Origin: Bosea vestrisii
GTDB lineage: Bacteria > Pseudomonadota > Alphaproteobacteria > Rhizobiales > Beijerinckiaceae
DNA: 64,000 nucleotides
Direction of reading: 5' to 3'
Assembly: GCF_030144325.1 (NCBI RefSeq)
Contig: NZ_CP126307.1
Coordinates: 4,430,001-4,494,000 of the forward strand
The position numbers and the translations under genes were made by a program. Below are positions 25,034-35,787 of this stretch, piece after piece. A model generated the notes under the pieces. The model was not told where the DNA came from. It did not search any database and saw only the letters and a list, made by a program, of their open reading frames with translations. The first letter of the stretch is position 1; every line of letters starts with the position of its first letter.

Positions 25034-25666
25034 ATGATCGACACGACCAATCTGATCGCCTTCATCCTGCTCGCGTTCGGCATGGTGCTGACGCCCGGGC
25101 CGAACATGATCTACCTGATCTCGCGTTCGATCTCGCAGGGGCCGGCCTCCGGACTGATCTCGCTTGGCGGCATCGCGCTCGGCTTCGTCTTCTATGTTGT
25201 CTGTGCCGCCTTCGGCATCACCGCGCTGCTCTTTGCGGTGCCTTACGCCTATGACGTGCTGCGGCTCGCCGGCGCCGCCTATCTGCTCTGGCTCGCCTGG
25301 CAGGCGGTTCGGCCGGGCGCCAGCTCGCCCTTCCATGTCCGCGAGCTCAGGCATGACGGCCCGCGCAAGCTCTTCGCGATGGGCTTCCTCACCAGCCTGC
25401 TCAATCCGAAGATCGCGATGTTCTACCTGGCGCTGCTGCCGCAGTTCATCGACCCCGCGGCCGGCAGCGTGCTGGCGCAGTCGATCATCCTCGGCTTCAT
25501 CCAGATCATCGTGTCCGTCAGCGTCAACACGCTGATCACCTTCGCCGCGGGCGGCATCGCCGTCTTCCTGCGCACGCGCCCGTTCTGGGCGCTGGTGCAG
25601 CGCTGGCTGATGGCGACGATGCTCGCGGGCTTTGCCGTGCGCATGGCAGCCGAAGCCCGTCGTTGA
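25034..25666 (+). CDS. LysE family amino acid exporter
   Basis: 210-residue inner-membrane protein of the LysE/RhtB superfamily, with about six membrane segments. Seen: the hallmark LTPGPNMIYLISRSISQGPA near the N-terminus, LGFVFYVVCAAFGITALLFA, YLLWLAWQAVRPG, and LTSLLNPKIAMFYLALLPQF, which is the conserved NPK motif. It would export lysine, homoserine/threonine or similar; substrate cannot be read from sequence. The start at 25034 is only seven or so bases past repeat family E. Confidence 0.9.
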   Translation: MIDTTNLIAFILLAFGMVLTPGPNMIYLISRSISQGPASGLISLGGIALGFVFYVVCAAFGITALLFAVPYAYDVLRLAGAAYLLWLAWQAVRPGASSPFHVRELRHDGPRKLFAMGFLTSLLNPKIAMFYLALLPQFIDPAAGSVLAQSIILGFIQIIVSVSVNTLITFAAGGIAVFLRTRPFWALVQRWLMATMLAGFAVRMAAEARR

Positions 25667-25772
25667 CAAGGCCGCCCGCAACGATTTCTGCACCGTTAGC
25701 AGGGTTTGTGCACGCTATCGGGCCGCTGGTGGCTCGTCGCGCTCGCCGCAGCGCATAAGGCAGGAGCTTTCC

Positions 25773-26963
25773 ATGAGTGTCGCCAATGGCCGGGCCCTGC
25801 TCGCGATGCCGGGCCCGACCAATGTTCCCGATCGTGTGCTGCAGGCGATGATCCGGCCCGCCGAGGAACTTTCCTCGAAGACGATCGTCGACCTGACCGA
25901 AACCCTGCTGGGCGATCTCAAGGCGATCTTCCGCACCACCGGCGAGACCTTCCTCTACGCCGCCAACGGCCATGGCGGCTGGGAGGCGGCGCTCACCAAT
26001 GTCCTCGCGCGCGGCGACAAGATCCTGGTGCTCGCCAGCGGCCGCTTCGCAGTCGGCTGGGGCGAGACCGCAAGGTTCATGGGCGCCGAGGTCGAGGTGC
26101 TCGCCGGCTCCTGGCGGGCTGCGGTCGATCCGGCTGCGGTCGAGGAGCGTCTGCGCCGGGACACCGGCCATGAGATCAAGGCGGTCCTGACCGTCCAGAT
26201 CGACACTGCTTCGGGCGTGCTCAACGATATCCCGGCGATCCGCCGCGCGATCGATGCGGCCGGCCATCCGGCGCTGTACATGGTCGATGGCGTCGCCTCG
26301 ATTGGCTGCATGCCGTTCGAGATGGACGCCTGGGGTGTCGACGTGGCGATGTCGGCCTCGCAGAAGGGCCTGATGACGCCGCCCGGCCTCGCTTTCGTCG
26401 CCGCGAACGGAAAGGCCCTGCACGCACATCAGCGCGCGACGATGCGCACGCCCTATTGGGACTGGACCGCGCGCCTGAACCCGCTGCTCTACATGAAGCA
26501 TTGCGGCACGCCGCCCGAGCATCTGATGTTCGCTCTGCGCGCCGCCCTCGACATGATCTTCGCCGAAGGCCTCGAGGCTGTATGGCTACGCCACGCTCTG
26601 CTGGCTTCGGCGACCCACGCCGCCATGTCGAAATGGGCCGAGGGCCAGGTACTGAGCTACAATATCGTCGAGCCGTCGCAGCGTGCGCCCTCGGTCACCA
26701 CGATCCTTGTCGACAGCGACCCGGCTGCGATCACCGACTACGCGCAACAAGTCTGCGGTGTGACGCTCGGCATCGCCATTGGTGATCTCTCCGGCAAGGC
26801 TTTCCGCATCGCCCATATGGGCCATGTCAACGCGCCGATGGTGCTGGGCAGCCTGAGCGCCGTCGAGATGGCTCTGCAGGCGAAGGGCATCCCACATGGC
26901 AGCGGCGGTGTCGCGGCTGCGATCGCCTATCTCGGCGCTCATGCGCGCGAAGTGGCCGCCTAG
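25773..26963 (+). CDS. Class V aminotransferase, serine/alanine-glyoxylate type
   Basis: 396-residue PLP enzyme. Seen: MPGPTNVPDRVLQAMIRPAE at the start, YAANGHGGWEAALTNVLARG, AVLTVQIDTASGVLNDIPAI, YMVDGVASIGCMPFEMDAWG, and SASQKGLMTPPGLAFVAANG with the PLP lysine. These match the AGXT/serine-glyoxylate group used in glyoxylate, one-carbon and purine catabolism. The ATG at 25773 follows AGGAG by six bases; the longer frame from 25632 is not homologous upstream. Upstream, TGCAC (25689) and GTGCAC (25708) could be a regulator half-site pair. I cannot choose between SgaA-type and PucG-type specificity. Confidence 0.88.
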   Translation: MSVANGRALLAMPGPTNVPDRVLQAMIRPAEELSSKTIVDLTETLLGDLKAIFRTTGETFLYAANGHGGWEAALTNVLARGDKILVLASGRFAVGWGETARFMGAEVEVLAGSWRAAVDPAAVEERLRRDTGHEIKAVLTVQIDTASGVLNDIPAIRRAIDAAGHPALYMVDGVASIGCMPFEMDAWGVDVAMSASQKGLMTPPGLAFVAANGKALHAHQRATMRTPYWDWTARLNPLLYMKHCGTPPEHLMFALRAALDMIFAEGLEAVWLRHALLASATHAAMSKWAEGQVLSYNIVEPSQRAPSVTTILVDSDPAAITDYAQQVCGVTLGIAIGDLSGKAFRIAHMGHVNAPMVLGSLSAVEMALQAKGIPHGSGGVAAAIAYLGAHAREVAA

Positions 26964-26993
26964 GGATAGCGCGGCAGATCGCCGGGTACCGCC

Positions 26994-28460
26994 TCAAGCC
27001 GCCGAGACACGCTGCAGGAACTGATGCATGGCCGTCTCGAGTTCCTCGGCCTTGCCTTCCAGCGCCGTGGTCGAGGCGAGTACAGCGGTCGCGACCTCAT
27101 GGGTCTGGTTGGCCGAGCCGCGGATGTTGTTGGTGGTCTGCGCCAGATATTCGGTGCCGGTCGCCACCTCGGCGATGCTGCGGCTGATGACATGGGTCAT
27201 CTGCCCCTGCTCTTCCAGCGCTCCTGCGATCGAGAGCGTCCGCTCATCCATGTCGGCCATGCCGGCGGTCAGCTTGGCGATGGTCTCGACCACGCCTGCC
27301 GTCGCCTGCTTGATCTCGCTGATCTGCCCGGCAATGTCCTGCGTCGCGATCGCCGTCTGGTGCGACAGGCTCTTCACCTCGTTGGCGACGACGGCGAAGC
27401 CCTTGCCGGCGTCCCCGGCGCGGGCCGCCTCGATCGTCGCGTTGAGCGCCAGGAGATTGGTCTGCTCGGCGATGCCCCGGATCAGGGCGACGATGCCGTC
27501 GATGCGCTGGACCGCCTGATCGAGCAGATCGACCGAACCGGCAGTCGTTCGCGCGCTGCCGTTCATGTCGGCGACCAGCGCCTGGGTGGTGGCGAGCTGG
27601 CGGTCGATCGCCGTGATCGCGGTCGAGAGCTGCTCCGTCGCGGTGGCGACCTCCGAGACGTTGCGCGAGGATTCCTCCGAGGTCGAGGCCACGGCGGTGA
27701 CTTCGCCATTGGCGATGTTGGCGATCTCGTTCAGCGAGGCGGCGCGTTCCTTCAGATCGCGGATGTTTCCCAGCACCGTGTCGAGCGTGGCGAGGAACTG
27801 TGTGTTGAAGCCGGCGACGATGTCCTTCGTCGCCTTGCGGCGGGCGGCTTCGCGCTCCATGTCGCGCAATTGTGCCTGATGCAGTTCCTCGGCCTGGGCG
27901 GTGGCGTCGTCGCGCGCCTGTGCAGCCATGTCGCCCGCTGCCGCGAGCGTCCTGGCCTGCTGCCGCGTGATCCAGAGCAGCAAACCCAATTGGGCGACCA
28001 TGCAGGCGAGGAACAATGCCTCGTCGCGCAGCGAAAGATTGGTCCCGGACAGGAGCATTCGGAGCAGAGGGGCATGGCCGAGTGCCAGGATCGTGGTAGC
28101 GACGAGCGGCTGCCAGGCACACCAGCCGGCAGAGAGCGTCAGCATGATCAGCAGCACCGCATCGCTGGCCTCATGCCAGCCAGGGCCCTTGAGCGCAAAG
28201 GTGAAGGCGAGGGCGCTGCCGGCGGCGCTCAGTGACAGGATGATCTGCGTCGCCACGCCGGTCGGGTCGCGCCGCCAGGCCAGGGTCGCGAGCGCGGCCA
28301 GCCCGACCGTGAGCAGCAAAGGTGGCAGCGGCTCGACGCCGCCGGTTGCGAACGAGGCCAGCATCGTCGCCGGTGCGAAAAGCCAGAGCAGCAGAATCAA
28401 AGCTCCGCCGACGCGCAGCCGCAGCTGCGTCAGATAGATTTCGGCGGAATCCGTGTGCAT
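26994..28460 (-). CDS. Methyl-accepting chemotaxis protein without periplasmic domain
   Basis: 488 residues. The N-terminal third (about 15-170) is six membrane helices with very short loops (for example ILLLWLFAPATMLASFATGG and LFLACMVAQLGLLLWITRQQ), so sensing is probably within the membrane or of its energy state. A short coiled coil leads to the signalling domain (about 240-488) with the hairpin tip RIDGIVALIRGIAEQTNLLA, then ATIEAARAGDAGKGFAVVAN and EVKSLSHQTA. No HAMP domain is evident. No CheR/CheB-binding pentapeptide is seen at the C-terminus (QRVSAA). A near-consensus CtrA box lies upstream at 28542-28557. Confidence 0.9.
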   Translation of the reverse strand: MHTDSAEIYLTQLRLRVGGALILLLWLFAPATMLASFATGGVEPLPPLLLTVGLAALATLAWRRDPTGVATQIILSLSAAGSALAFTFALKGPGWHEASDAVLLIMLTLSAGWCAWQPLVATTILALGHAPLLRMLLSGTNLSLRDEALFLACMVAQLGLLLWITRQQARTLAAAGDMAAQARDDATAQAEELHQAQLRDMEREAARRKATKDIVAGFNTQFLATLDTVLGNIRDLKERAASLNEIANIANGEVTAVASTSEESSRNVSEVATATEQLSTAITAIDRQLATTQALVADMNGSARTTAGSVDLLDQAVQRIDGIVALIRGIAEQTNLLALNATIEAARAGDAGKGFAVVANEVKSLSHQTAIATQDIAGQISEIKQATAGVVETIAKLTAGMADMDERTLSIAGALEEQGQMTHVISRSIAEVATGTEYLAQTTNNIRGSANQTHEVATAVLASTTALEGKAEELETAMHQFLQRVSAA

Positions 28461-28541
28461 GCGGGCGGTAGCCTGTGAGCGCGCGATCCGGGGATGGCTG
28501 CTGGCAAGCCTATCCCCCTCGGGCAGTTTGTCTTCTCACGC

Positions 28542-28557
28542 TGAATTTTCGCTTAAC
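28542..28557. promoter_or_regulatory. Near-consensus CtrA box upstream of the chemoreceptor
   Basis: TGAA-TTTTCGC-TTAAC matches TTAA-N7-TTAAC with a single mismatch and correct spacing. It is 82 to 97 bases upstream of the chemoreceptor start (minus strand) and also 114 upstream of the peptidase (plus strand). Chemotaxis and flagellar genes are classical CtrA targets in alphaproteobacteria, which makes the chemoreceptor the likelier target; inference only. Confidence 0.4.
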
Positions 28558-28670
28558 CGGCCTCGCACGCACGACCGCGCCGGCGGTCTGCCGGGCTTGC
28601 GCGCTTGTCCTATCGGCGCCGGAAGGGCTTGGCTAAGCTCGCGGCAGTCCTCCCAGCCGGAAGCCCGATC

Positions 28671-29880
28671 ATGACCGATACGACACAGGAAGAAGCCCGC
28701 GTCCTCGCCTGGCTCGGCGAGCGCAAGCAGGCGATGGTCGATCTGCTGCGCGAGATGGTCGACACCGATTCAGGCTCCTACGACAAGGCGGGCGTCGATC
28801 GGGCCGGGCAGGTGCTGGCCCGCTTCCACGAAGCGAACGGGCTTTCCGTCGAGATCGTGCCGGACGCCCGCTATGGCGACGCGGTCAAGGCGCGCCTGCC
28901 CAACCCGACCGCCAACGATCAGCGGCCGGTCCTGCTGCTCGGCCATCGCGACACCGTCTTCCCGGAGGGCGAGCCGACGCGCCGCCCGTTCACTATCCGG
29001 GATGGGCGCGCCTATGGGCCGGGGGTCGCCGACATGAAGGCCGGGCTCGTCATCGAGGCCTTCGTCGCCGCCGCCTTCGCTGCCAATGGCGGCCTGAAGG
29101 CGCCGCTGCTGATGCTGACGACCAGCGACGAGGAGATCGCCTCGCCGTCCTCTCGCCCGGTGATCGAGGCTGCGGCGCGCGAGTCCCGCTGCGTCTTCAA
29201 TGCCGAGCCGAGCCGCCTGCCGACGGGTACGGAGTACGGCCGCGACCACAAGCAGTCGATCACATCAGGCCGCAAGGGCGGCGTCTTCATGCGGGCCGAA
29301 TTCCTCGGCAAGGCGGCCCATTCCGGCGCGAACTACGAGAAGGGCGTCTCCGCCATCGTCGATCTCGGCCACAAGATTCCCGCGTCTGCAGGGGCTGACA
29401 GACCTTACAGCCGGCGTCACCGTCAATGTCGGGCTGATCGGCGGCGGTCAGACCGTGAACACGGTCGCGCCGTCGGCCTGGTGCGAGATCGACCTGCGCT
29501 ACAAGACGCCGACGCAGCGCGAAGAGCTGGTCGAGGCGATCCGCGAGATCATCGAGACGCCGGTGGTCGAGGGCACGTCGGCTAAGCTGATCATCAAGGG
29601 CGAGTTCTATCCACTGGAGCAGACGCCGGATTCACTGCTGCTTTACGATACCTATCGCGAAGCGGCGGCGGGCTTGGGCATCGCCGTGACGGCGGAATAC
29701 ACCGGCGGCTGCGCCGATTCCGGTTTCACCGCGGCGCAGGGCTGCCCGACCCTGTGCAGCGTCGGCCCGGTCGGTGGCATGGCGCATACGCCCGACGAGT
29801 TCCTCGAGGTCGAGAGCATCGTCCCGGCGGCGCAGACGCTGGCGCTCGCGGTGATGCGGACCGCGGCCAGGATGGAGTGA
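28671..29880 (+). CDS. M20 family metallopeptidase, carboxypeptidase G2-like (frameshifted as recorded)
   Basis: Dinuclear zinc peptidase or amidohydrolase. Metal and catalytic residues are in LLLGHRDTVFPEG, GPGVADMKAG, TSDEEIASPSSR, FNAEPSR and GGMAHTPDEFLEVE. The frame from 28671 is sound to GHKIP at about 29380; the homologous continuation RLQGLTDLTAGVTVNVGLIG is in the next frame and runs to the stop at 29880. Deleting one C of the CCC at 29379-29381 gives one 402-residue protein of normal family length. The break falls in the lid/dimerisation domain, so the recorded version would lose the final metal ligand. Substrate is unknown. Confidence 0.85.
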
Positions 29881-29890
29881 GGCTGGAACC

Positions 29891-30000
29891 ACGTCATGCT
29901 CGGGCTTGACCCGAGCATCTCAGGCCGGAGAGGGCGCAGACCGGTGCGATCTCGTCACGAGATTCTCGGGTCTGCGCTTCGCTTCGCCCGAGAATGACGC
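29891..30000. repeat. Intergenic palindromic repeat, family B (reverse orientation)
   Basis: Starts ACGTCATGCTCGGGCTTGAC and ends TTCGCTTCGCCCGAGAATGA followed by CGC. Its reverse complement matches 45030-45138 nearly base for base in both hairpin cores. It fills the convergent gap after the peptidase. Confidence 0.85.
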
Positions 30001-30010
30001 GGTAAAAGAA

Positions 30011-30045
30011 AAGGGCACCGCTTGCGTGGCGCCCTTGTTTTTTGA
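30011..30045. terminator. Bidirectional intrinsic terminator between the peptidase and clpB
   Basis: A stem of GGGCACCGC / GTGGCGCCC with one A-C mismatch and one G-U pair, loop TTGC, is followed by TTGTTTTTT on the plus strand. On the minus strand the same hairpin is followed by TTTTCTTTT. Two convergent genes end on either side, as expected of a shared terminator. Confidence 0.7.
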
Positions 30046-30057
30046 ACTAGCAGACGC

Positions 30058-32680
<2,623 letters not shown>

Positions 32681-32762
32681 TCAGTTGCCTCCGCCCGCCG
32701 GTCACGCCCCGAAGCGACGGGAGCCGGCTGCCTTTCATGGGATAGGGCCCCCTCGAGCCCGT

Positions 32763-32874
32763 CCCGATCGGCTTGCTTCGCAAGTCGATCGGGAAAACGG
32801 TCTCGATCTTTAGATGGGAGACGGATTCACCGATCAGGCTGAGTCAGCCTGATCGGATCCGGCTCCCGCGGGCA
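32763..32874. repeat. Composite hairpin repeat upstream of clpB (families D and F)
   Basis: First hairpin CCCGATCGGCTTGC / GCAAGTCGATCGGG (32763-32793, loop TTC, one G-U pair). Then a block AACGGTCTCGATCTTTAGAT with GGGAGACGGATTC following, then hairpin D, CCGATCAGGCTGA / TCAGCCTGATCGG (32830-32856), and flank ATCCGGCTC. The middle block recurs inverted near 40503-40556; hairpin D recurs inverted at 34256-34282. Confidence 0.75.
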
Positions 32875-32973
32875 GCCCTTCGCCTGAAGAGATAGTGTTG
32901 CTTTCGCGCAACGGAAGGGGGATCACGCAGCTTTCGCATTGACCTTCGTCAGGGGGCGCGGCCAGCCTGCTGC

Positions 32974-33303
32974 ATGATCGGCACCAAGCGGCAACAGGCG
33001 ATTCGCAAAGCGCTGCGGGCGCTCGCACCGGGCATTCCGCTGCTCGATGCCGAGGCGGTTCTGGCGCTCGCCGGCCGCGTGCAGATGAAGGCACTGCCGC
33101 CGTCGACCGCGCTCTGGCTCGCGCTCGGCAGCCATGTCCGGCACAGCCATACCGACTACGACAGTCTGCTCGCCGAAGGCTATGAGCGCGATGCCGCCCG
33201 CTTCTTCGTCGTCGACGCGATCGATGACGTGCTCTCGAGCTGGGGCTGCCAGCGCTCGATTGCCGAGGAGGACGTGGAAGAGGGCGCAGAGCAGCCGCAT
33301 TGA
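32974..33303 (+). CDS. DUF2293 domain-containing protein
   Basis: 109-residue cytosolic protein. The family signature is clear: LGSHVRHSHTDYDSLLAEGY followed by ERDAARFFVVDAIDDVLSSW. The N-terminal part (KRQQAIRKALRALAPGIPLL) is also conserved. Function is unknown; the many conserved His/Asp/Arg residues suggest nucleic-acid or metal binding but that is speculation. It lies divergent from clpB and upstream of the MOSC gene. Confidence 0.85.
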   Translation: MIGTKRQQAIRKALRALAPGIPLLDAEAVLALAGRVQMKALPPSTALWLALGSHVRHSHTDYDSLLAEGYERDAARFFVVDAIDDVLSSWGCQRSIAEEDVEEGAEQPH

Positions 33304-33407
33304 TCGGATCGATGCAATCCTTTCATCGACCGTGATGGCTGCGGCGGTGGCGTCGTGGTGTCCGGCATGGCACTTTCCGCCCCTTCGCAATCGGAAGGGC
33401 CGAGTCT

Positions 33408-34196
33408 ATGCGTGTCGCTTCGCTGTATCGCTATCCGGTCAAGGGTCTGTCGCCCGAGCGGCTGAGTCTGGCCGAGTTGCCGACCGATGGCTATTTCCCC
33501 GGCGACCGCCTCTTCGCCATCGAGAATGGTCCCTCCGGCTTCGATCCGGCCGAGCCGGTGCATCAGCCGAAGATCAAATACCTGATGCTGATGCGCAATG
33601 AATCGCTGGCGCGCCTGCACACCCGCTATGACGATGGCAGCGGCGACCTCGTCATCGGCCATGACGGCGCGGAGACGCGGATCGCGATCGGCGCGGCGAC
33701 GGGCCAGGAAAAACTCGGCGCCTTCTTCAAAGCCTTTATGCCGGATGAGTTGCGCGGCGAGCCGCGCCTGCTCGCGGCGCCGGAGGGGTATCGCTTCACC
33801 GATTCACGCTCTGGCTTCGTCTCGATCATCAACCTCGCCAGCGTCGCCGATCTCGAGACTCGGCTCGGCCTGCCGGTCGATCCGCTGCGCTTCCGCGGCA
33901 ACATCATGGTCGAGGATCTGCCGGCCTGGGCCGAGCTCGATCTGGTGGGGCGCGAGCTCACTGCGCCGTCGGGCCTGCGCCTCTCGGTAATCAAGCGCAT
34001 CGAGCGCTGCGCCGCGACCAATGTCGATCCGGCCACGGGGATTCGCGACCTGCAGATCCCGAAGGCGCTGATGAAGGGCTATGGCCACGTCGATTGCGGC
34101 ATCTATTGCCGGATCATCGCCGGCGGCGCGCTGGCCGAGGGCGAGCGCCTGACCCTGGTCGAGGCCAGCGAGCCGGCGGCGCTCGGCGTCGCCTGA
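33408..34196 (+). CDS. MOSC domain-containing protein
   Basis: 262 residues with an N-terminal MOSC_N beta-barrel (MRVASLYRYPVKGLSPERLS, GDRLFAIENGPSGFDP) and a C-terminal MOSC domain. The catalytic-type cysteine is in IERCAATNVDPATGIRDLQI, a motif shared with mitochondrial amidoxime-reducing component and YiiM-like proteins that bind molybdenum cofactor. FRGNIMVEDLPAWAELD fits the family. Role: molybdenum-cofactor-dependent reduction or sulfur carriage, not further resolvable. It is followed by a strong hairpin. Confidence 0.88.
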   Translation: MRVASLYRYPVKGLSPERLSLAELPTDGYFPGDRLFAIENGPSGFDPAEPVHQPKIKYLMLMRNESLARLHTRYDDGSGDLVIGHDGAETRIAIGAATGQEKLGAFFKAFMPDELRGEPRLLAAPEGYRFTDSRSGFVSIINLASVADLETRLGLPVDPLRFRGNIMVEDLPAWAELDLVGRELTAPSGLRLSVIKRIERCAATNVDPATGIRDLQIPKALMKGYGHVDCGIYCRIIAGGALAEGERLTLVEASEPAALGVA

Positions 34197-34228
34197 AAAG
34201 AGAGAGGGCCCTTTCGGGCCCCCTCTAC
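34197..34228. terminator. Hairpin terminator after the MOSC gene
   Basis: AGAGAGGGCCC-TTTC-GGGCCCCCTCT: a GGGCCC/GGGCCC core stem extended by AGAG/CTCT with a two-base bulge, beginning one base after the MOSC stop. No long T-run follows. It lies between convergent genes. Confidence 0.55.
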
Positions 34229-34255
34229 ACGATCCTGATGTCCCAAGAGCCGGAT

Positions 34256-34282
34256 CCGATCAGGTTGAATCAACCTGATCGG
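34256..34282. repeat. Perfect 13-bp palindrome, family D (inverted copy)
   Basis: CCGATCAGGTTGA / TCAACCTGATCGG around a single A. Outer flanks AGAGCCGGAT and AACGGGCTCT extend the stem imperfectly to 34246-34292. Compared with 32830-32856, one stem pair is changed from C-G to T-A on both sides and the centre from G to A, a compensatory change that keeps the pairing. Confidence 0.8.
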
Positions 34283-34300
34283 AACGGGCTCTGGGCGGGA

Positions 34301-35419
34301 TCACTCGGCCGGGGGCTCGCCACCATCGCCGCCGAGCGCATCCATCACCTCGCGCGGCGAACGCCGCCGGGGCGCCCGGCGCTTGGGCTTCTCGCCGGCT
34401 TCGGGCGCGCCCTCTGCTGCTTCCGCCGGAGCGGCTGCTGCGGCCACCGGAGCCTTGGGCTCCTCTGCGATCGCGATCGGCACGCGGGTCGGCGTGGTCA
34501 GGAAGGCCGGGAGCGCTGCCGCGACATCCTGCTCCTCGTTGGCCTTGCTGACCCGGGCCTCGTCACGGTCACGGCGCGAAGGACGCTCGCCGCGCGGCGG
34601 ACGATCCTGGCGCTCTTGGCGCTCCTGACGCTCGACGCGGTGCTCGCCCTGATTCTGGACCGGCGCGATGTCCGGTTGCTCGGCACCGGGCTGAGCCTCG
34701 GGGCGCGGAGCATAAGAACCGCTCTGGCCTTCGGGCCGATCAAAGCGACGCTCGCCCCGGTCCTGCCGCTCGCCGCGGTCCGGACGGTCACTACGATCCG
34801 GGCGGTCGTTCCGGTCGAAGCGGCGCTGGCCGTTGCGGTCGAAATTGCGCTCAGGGCGGTTGGGCCGGTCGAAGCGTTGGCCGTTGTTCTGGCCGTTTTC
34901 GCCGTCCTCGCCCTCTTGGCGTTGGCCGCCCTGGCCCTGGCCGCCTTGGCCCTGGCCGCCCTGGCCCTCTTGGCGCTGGCCGCCCTGGCCGTTCACGCCG
35001 TTGCCGTTGTACTGGCGCTCGCCCTGCTGCTGGCCGCCCTGGAAGATGGCCTCTTCGTCGCCTTCTTCCTCGCCGTCATCAGCGTCTTCGACGAAGGCGC
35101 GGTTCGGCTGGAAGCTGTGGCCGAATTGCTGGGTCATCTGCTCCTGGGCAGCGAGCAGGATGCGATAATAGTGCTCGGCGTGCTGGAAATAATTCTCCGC
35201 CGCGACCGGATCGCTGGAAGACTGCGCATCGCGAGCGAGCTGGAGATACTTCTCCGCCACGTTCTGTGCCGTGCCCCGGACCTTGACGTCCGGACCGTTC
35301 GACTCGTAGCTGCGCTGCAGCGGGTTGGGAGACTTACGGTTTCCGCTATTATTATTGTTGTTGTTGCTATTGCTGTTGTTGCTACGGCCGCGCATGCGCC
35401 GGTTCTGACCTGGTCTCAT
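34301..35419 (-). CDS. DUF4167 domain-containing protein with low-complexity tail
   Basis: 372 residues. The conserved DUF4167 part is MRPGQNRRMRGR, a poly-asparagine linker, then NPLQRSYESNGPDVKVRGTA with QNVAEKYLQLARDAQSS and AENYFQHAEHYYRILLAAQE. The rest is disordered: QGQGG tandem repeats, then RFDRPNRPERNFDRNGQRRF and many RxDR/RPDR units, ending in an acidic/basic tail. Such a tail suggests RNA binding (inference). Start at 35419 matches the conserved MRPGQN; 35449 would add ten residues. It sits between prmC and clpB, a usual Hyphomicrobiales order. Confidence 0.88.
   Translation of the reverse strand: MRPGQNRRMRGRSNNSNSNNNNNNSGNRKSPNPLQRSYESNGPDVKVRGTAQNVAEKYLQLARDAQSSSDPVAAENYFQHAEHYYRILLAAQEQMTQQFGHSFQPNRAFVEDADDGEEEGDEEAIFQGGQQQGERQYNGNGVNGQGGQRQEGQGGQGQGGQGQGGQRQEGEDGENGQNNGQRFDRPNRPERNFDRNGQRRFDRNDRPDRSDRPDRGERQDRGERRFDRPEGQSGSYAPRPEAQPGAEQPDIAPVQNQGEHRVERQERQERQDRPPRGERPSRRDRDEARVSKANEEQDVAAALPAFLTTPTRVPIAIAEEPKAPVAAAAAPAEAAEGAPEAGEKPKRRAPRRRSPREVMDALGGDGGEPPAE
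34925..34969. repeat. 15-bp tandem repeat inside the DUF4167 gene
   Basis: Three copies of GCCGCCCTGGCCCTG with one or two changes, followed by a degenerate fourth ending near 34990. On the coding strand it specifies the QGQGG repeats, so copy number could vary without breaking frame. Confidence 0.8.
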
Positions 35420-35787
35420 TCGCGTCTGTCTCGCGTTCCGTTCATTCAAAACAACCTGAGGTCGTCATGCGCGTCGTAACACGCGGCGGGTTGCAACGCC
35501 GTGCGTAAGAAATCCGACCTGAAAGGGCTCTGCGCCGATATGGGTCTTCACGCGCTCTTTCCAATGGAGCCTTACCGGCTCCCCCTCCGAACGGCTGTCC
35601 CGCGCATTCGGAGTCTTCGGTCTCGCTATGTCAGTAACGTCGATTCTGGCAGTGATCCGAAGGCTTGGTCTGCTTTGCAGGGCCCAGCCAAAGGTCATGT
35701 GCTGTCGACACTGTCTTCAAGACCATGCGTGCATAGCTGGTTTTGCGGCTGCTTCCAAGCAAATTCGCGCAACTTGCTGTGCACGGT
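35420..35787. other. 368-base gap between DUF4167 and prmC
   Basis: It contains the presumed promoter of the DUF4167 gene (minus strand), as prmC ends at its far side. Open frames here (for example plus strand 35501-35848) lack ribosome sites and family features. I see no terminator, RNA gene or repeat that I can support. Confidence 0.5.

Noticed and set aside
34094..35479. Plus-strand open frame with long Leu/Ala runs resembling a membrane protein
   Set aside because: It is the complement of the DUF4167 gene; the hydrophobic runs come from the reversed QGQGG repeat.
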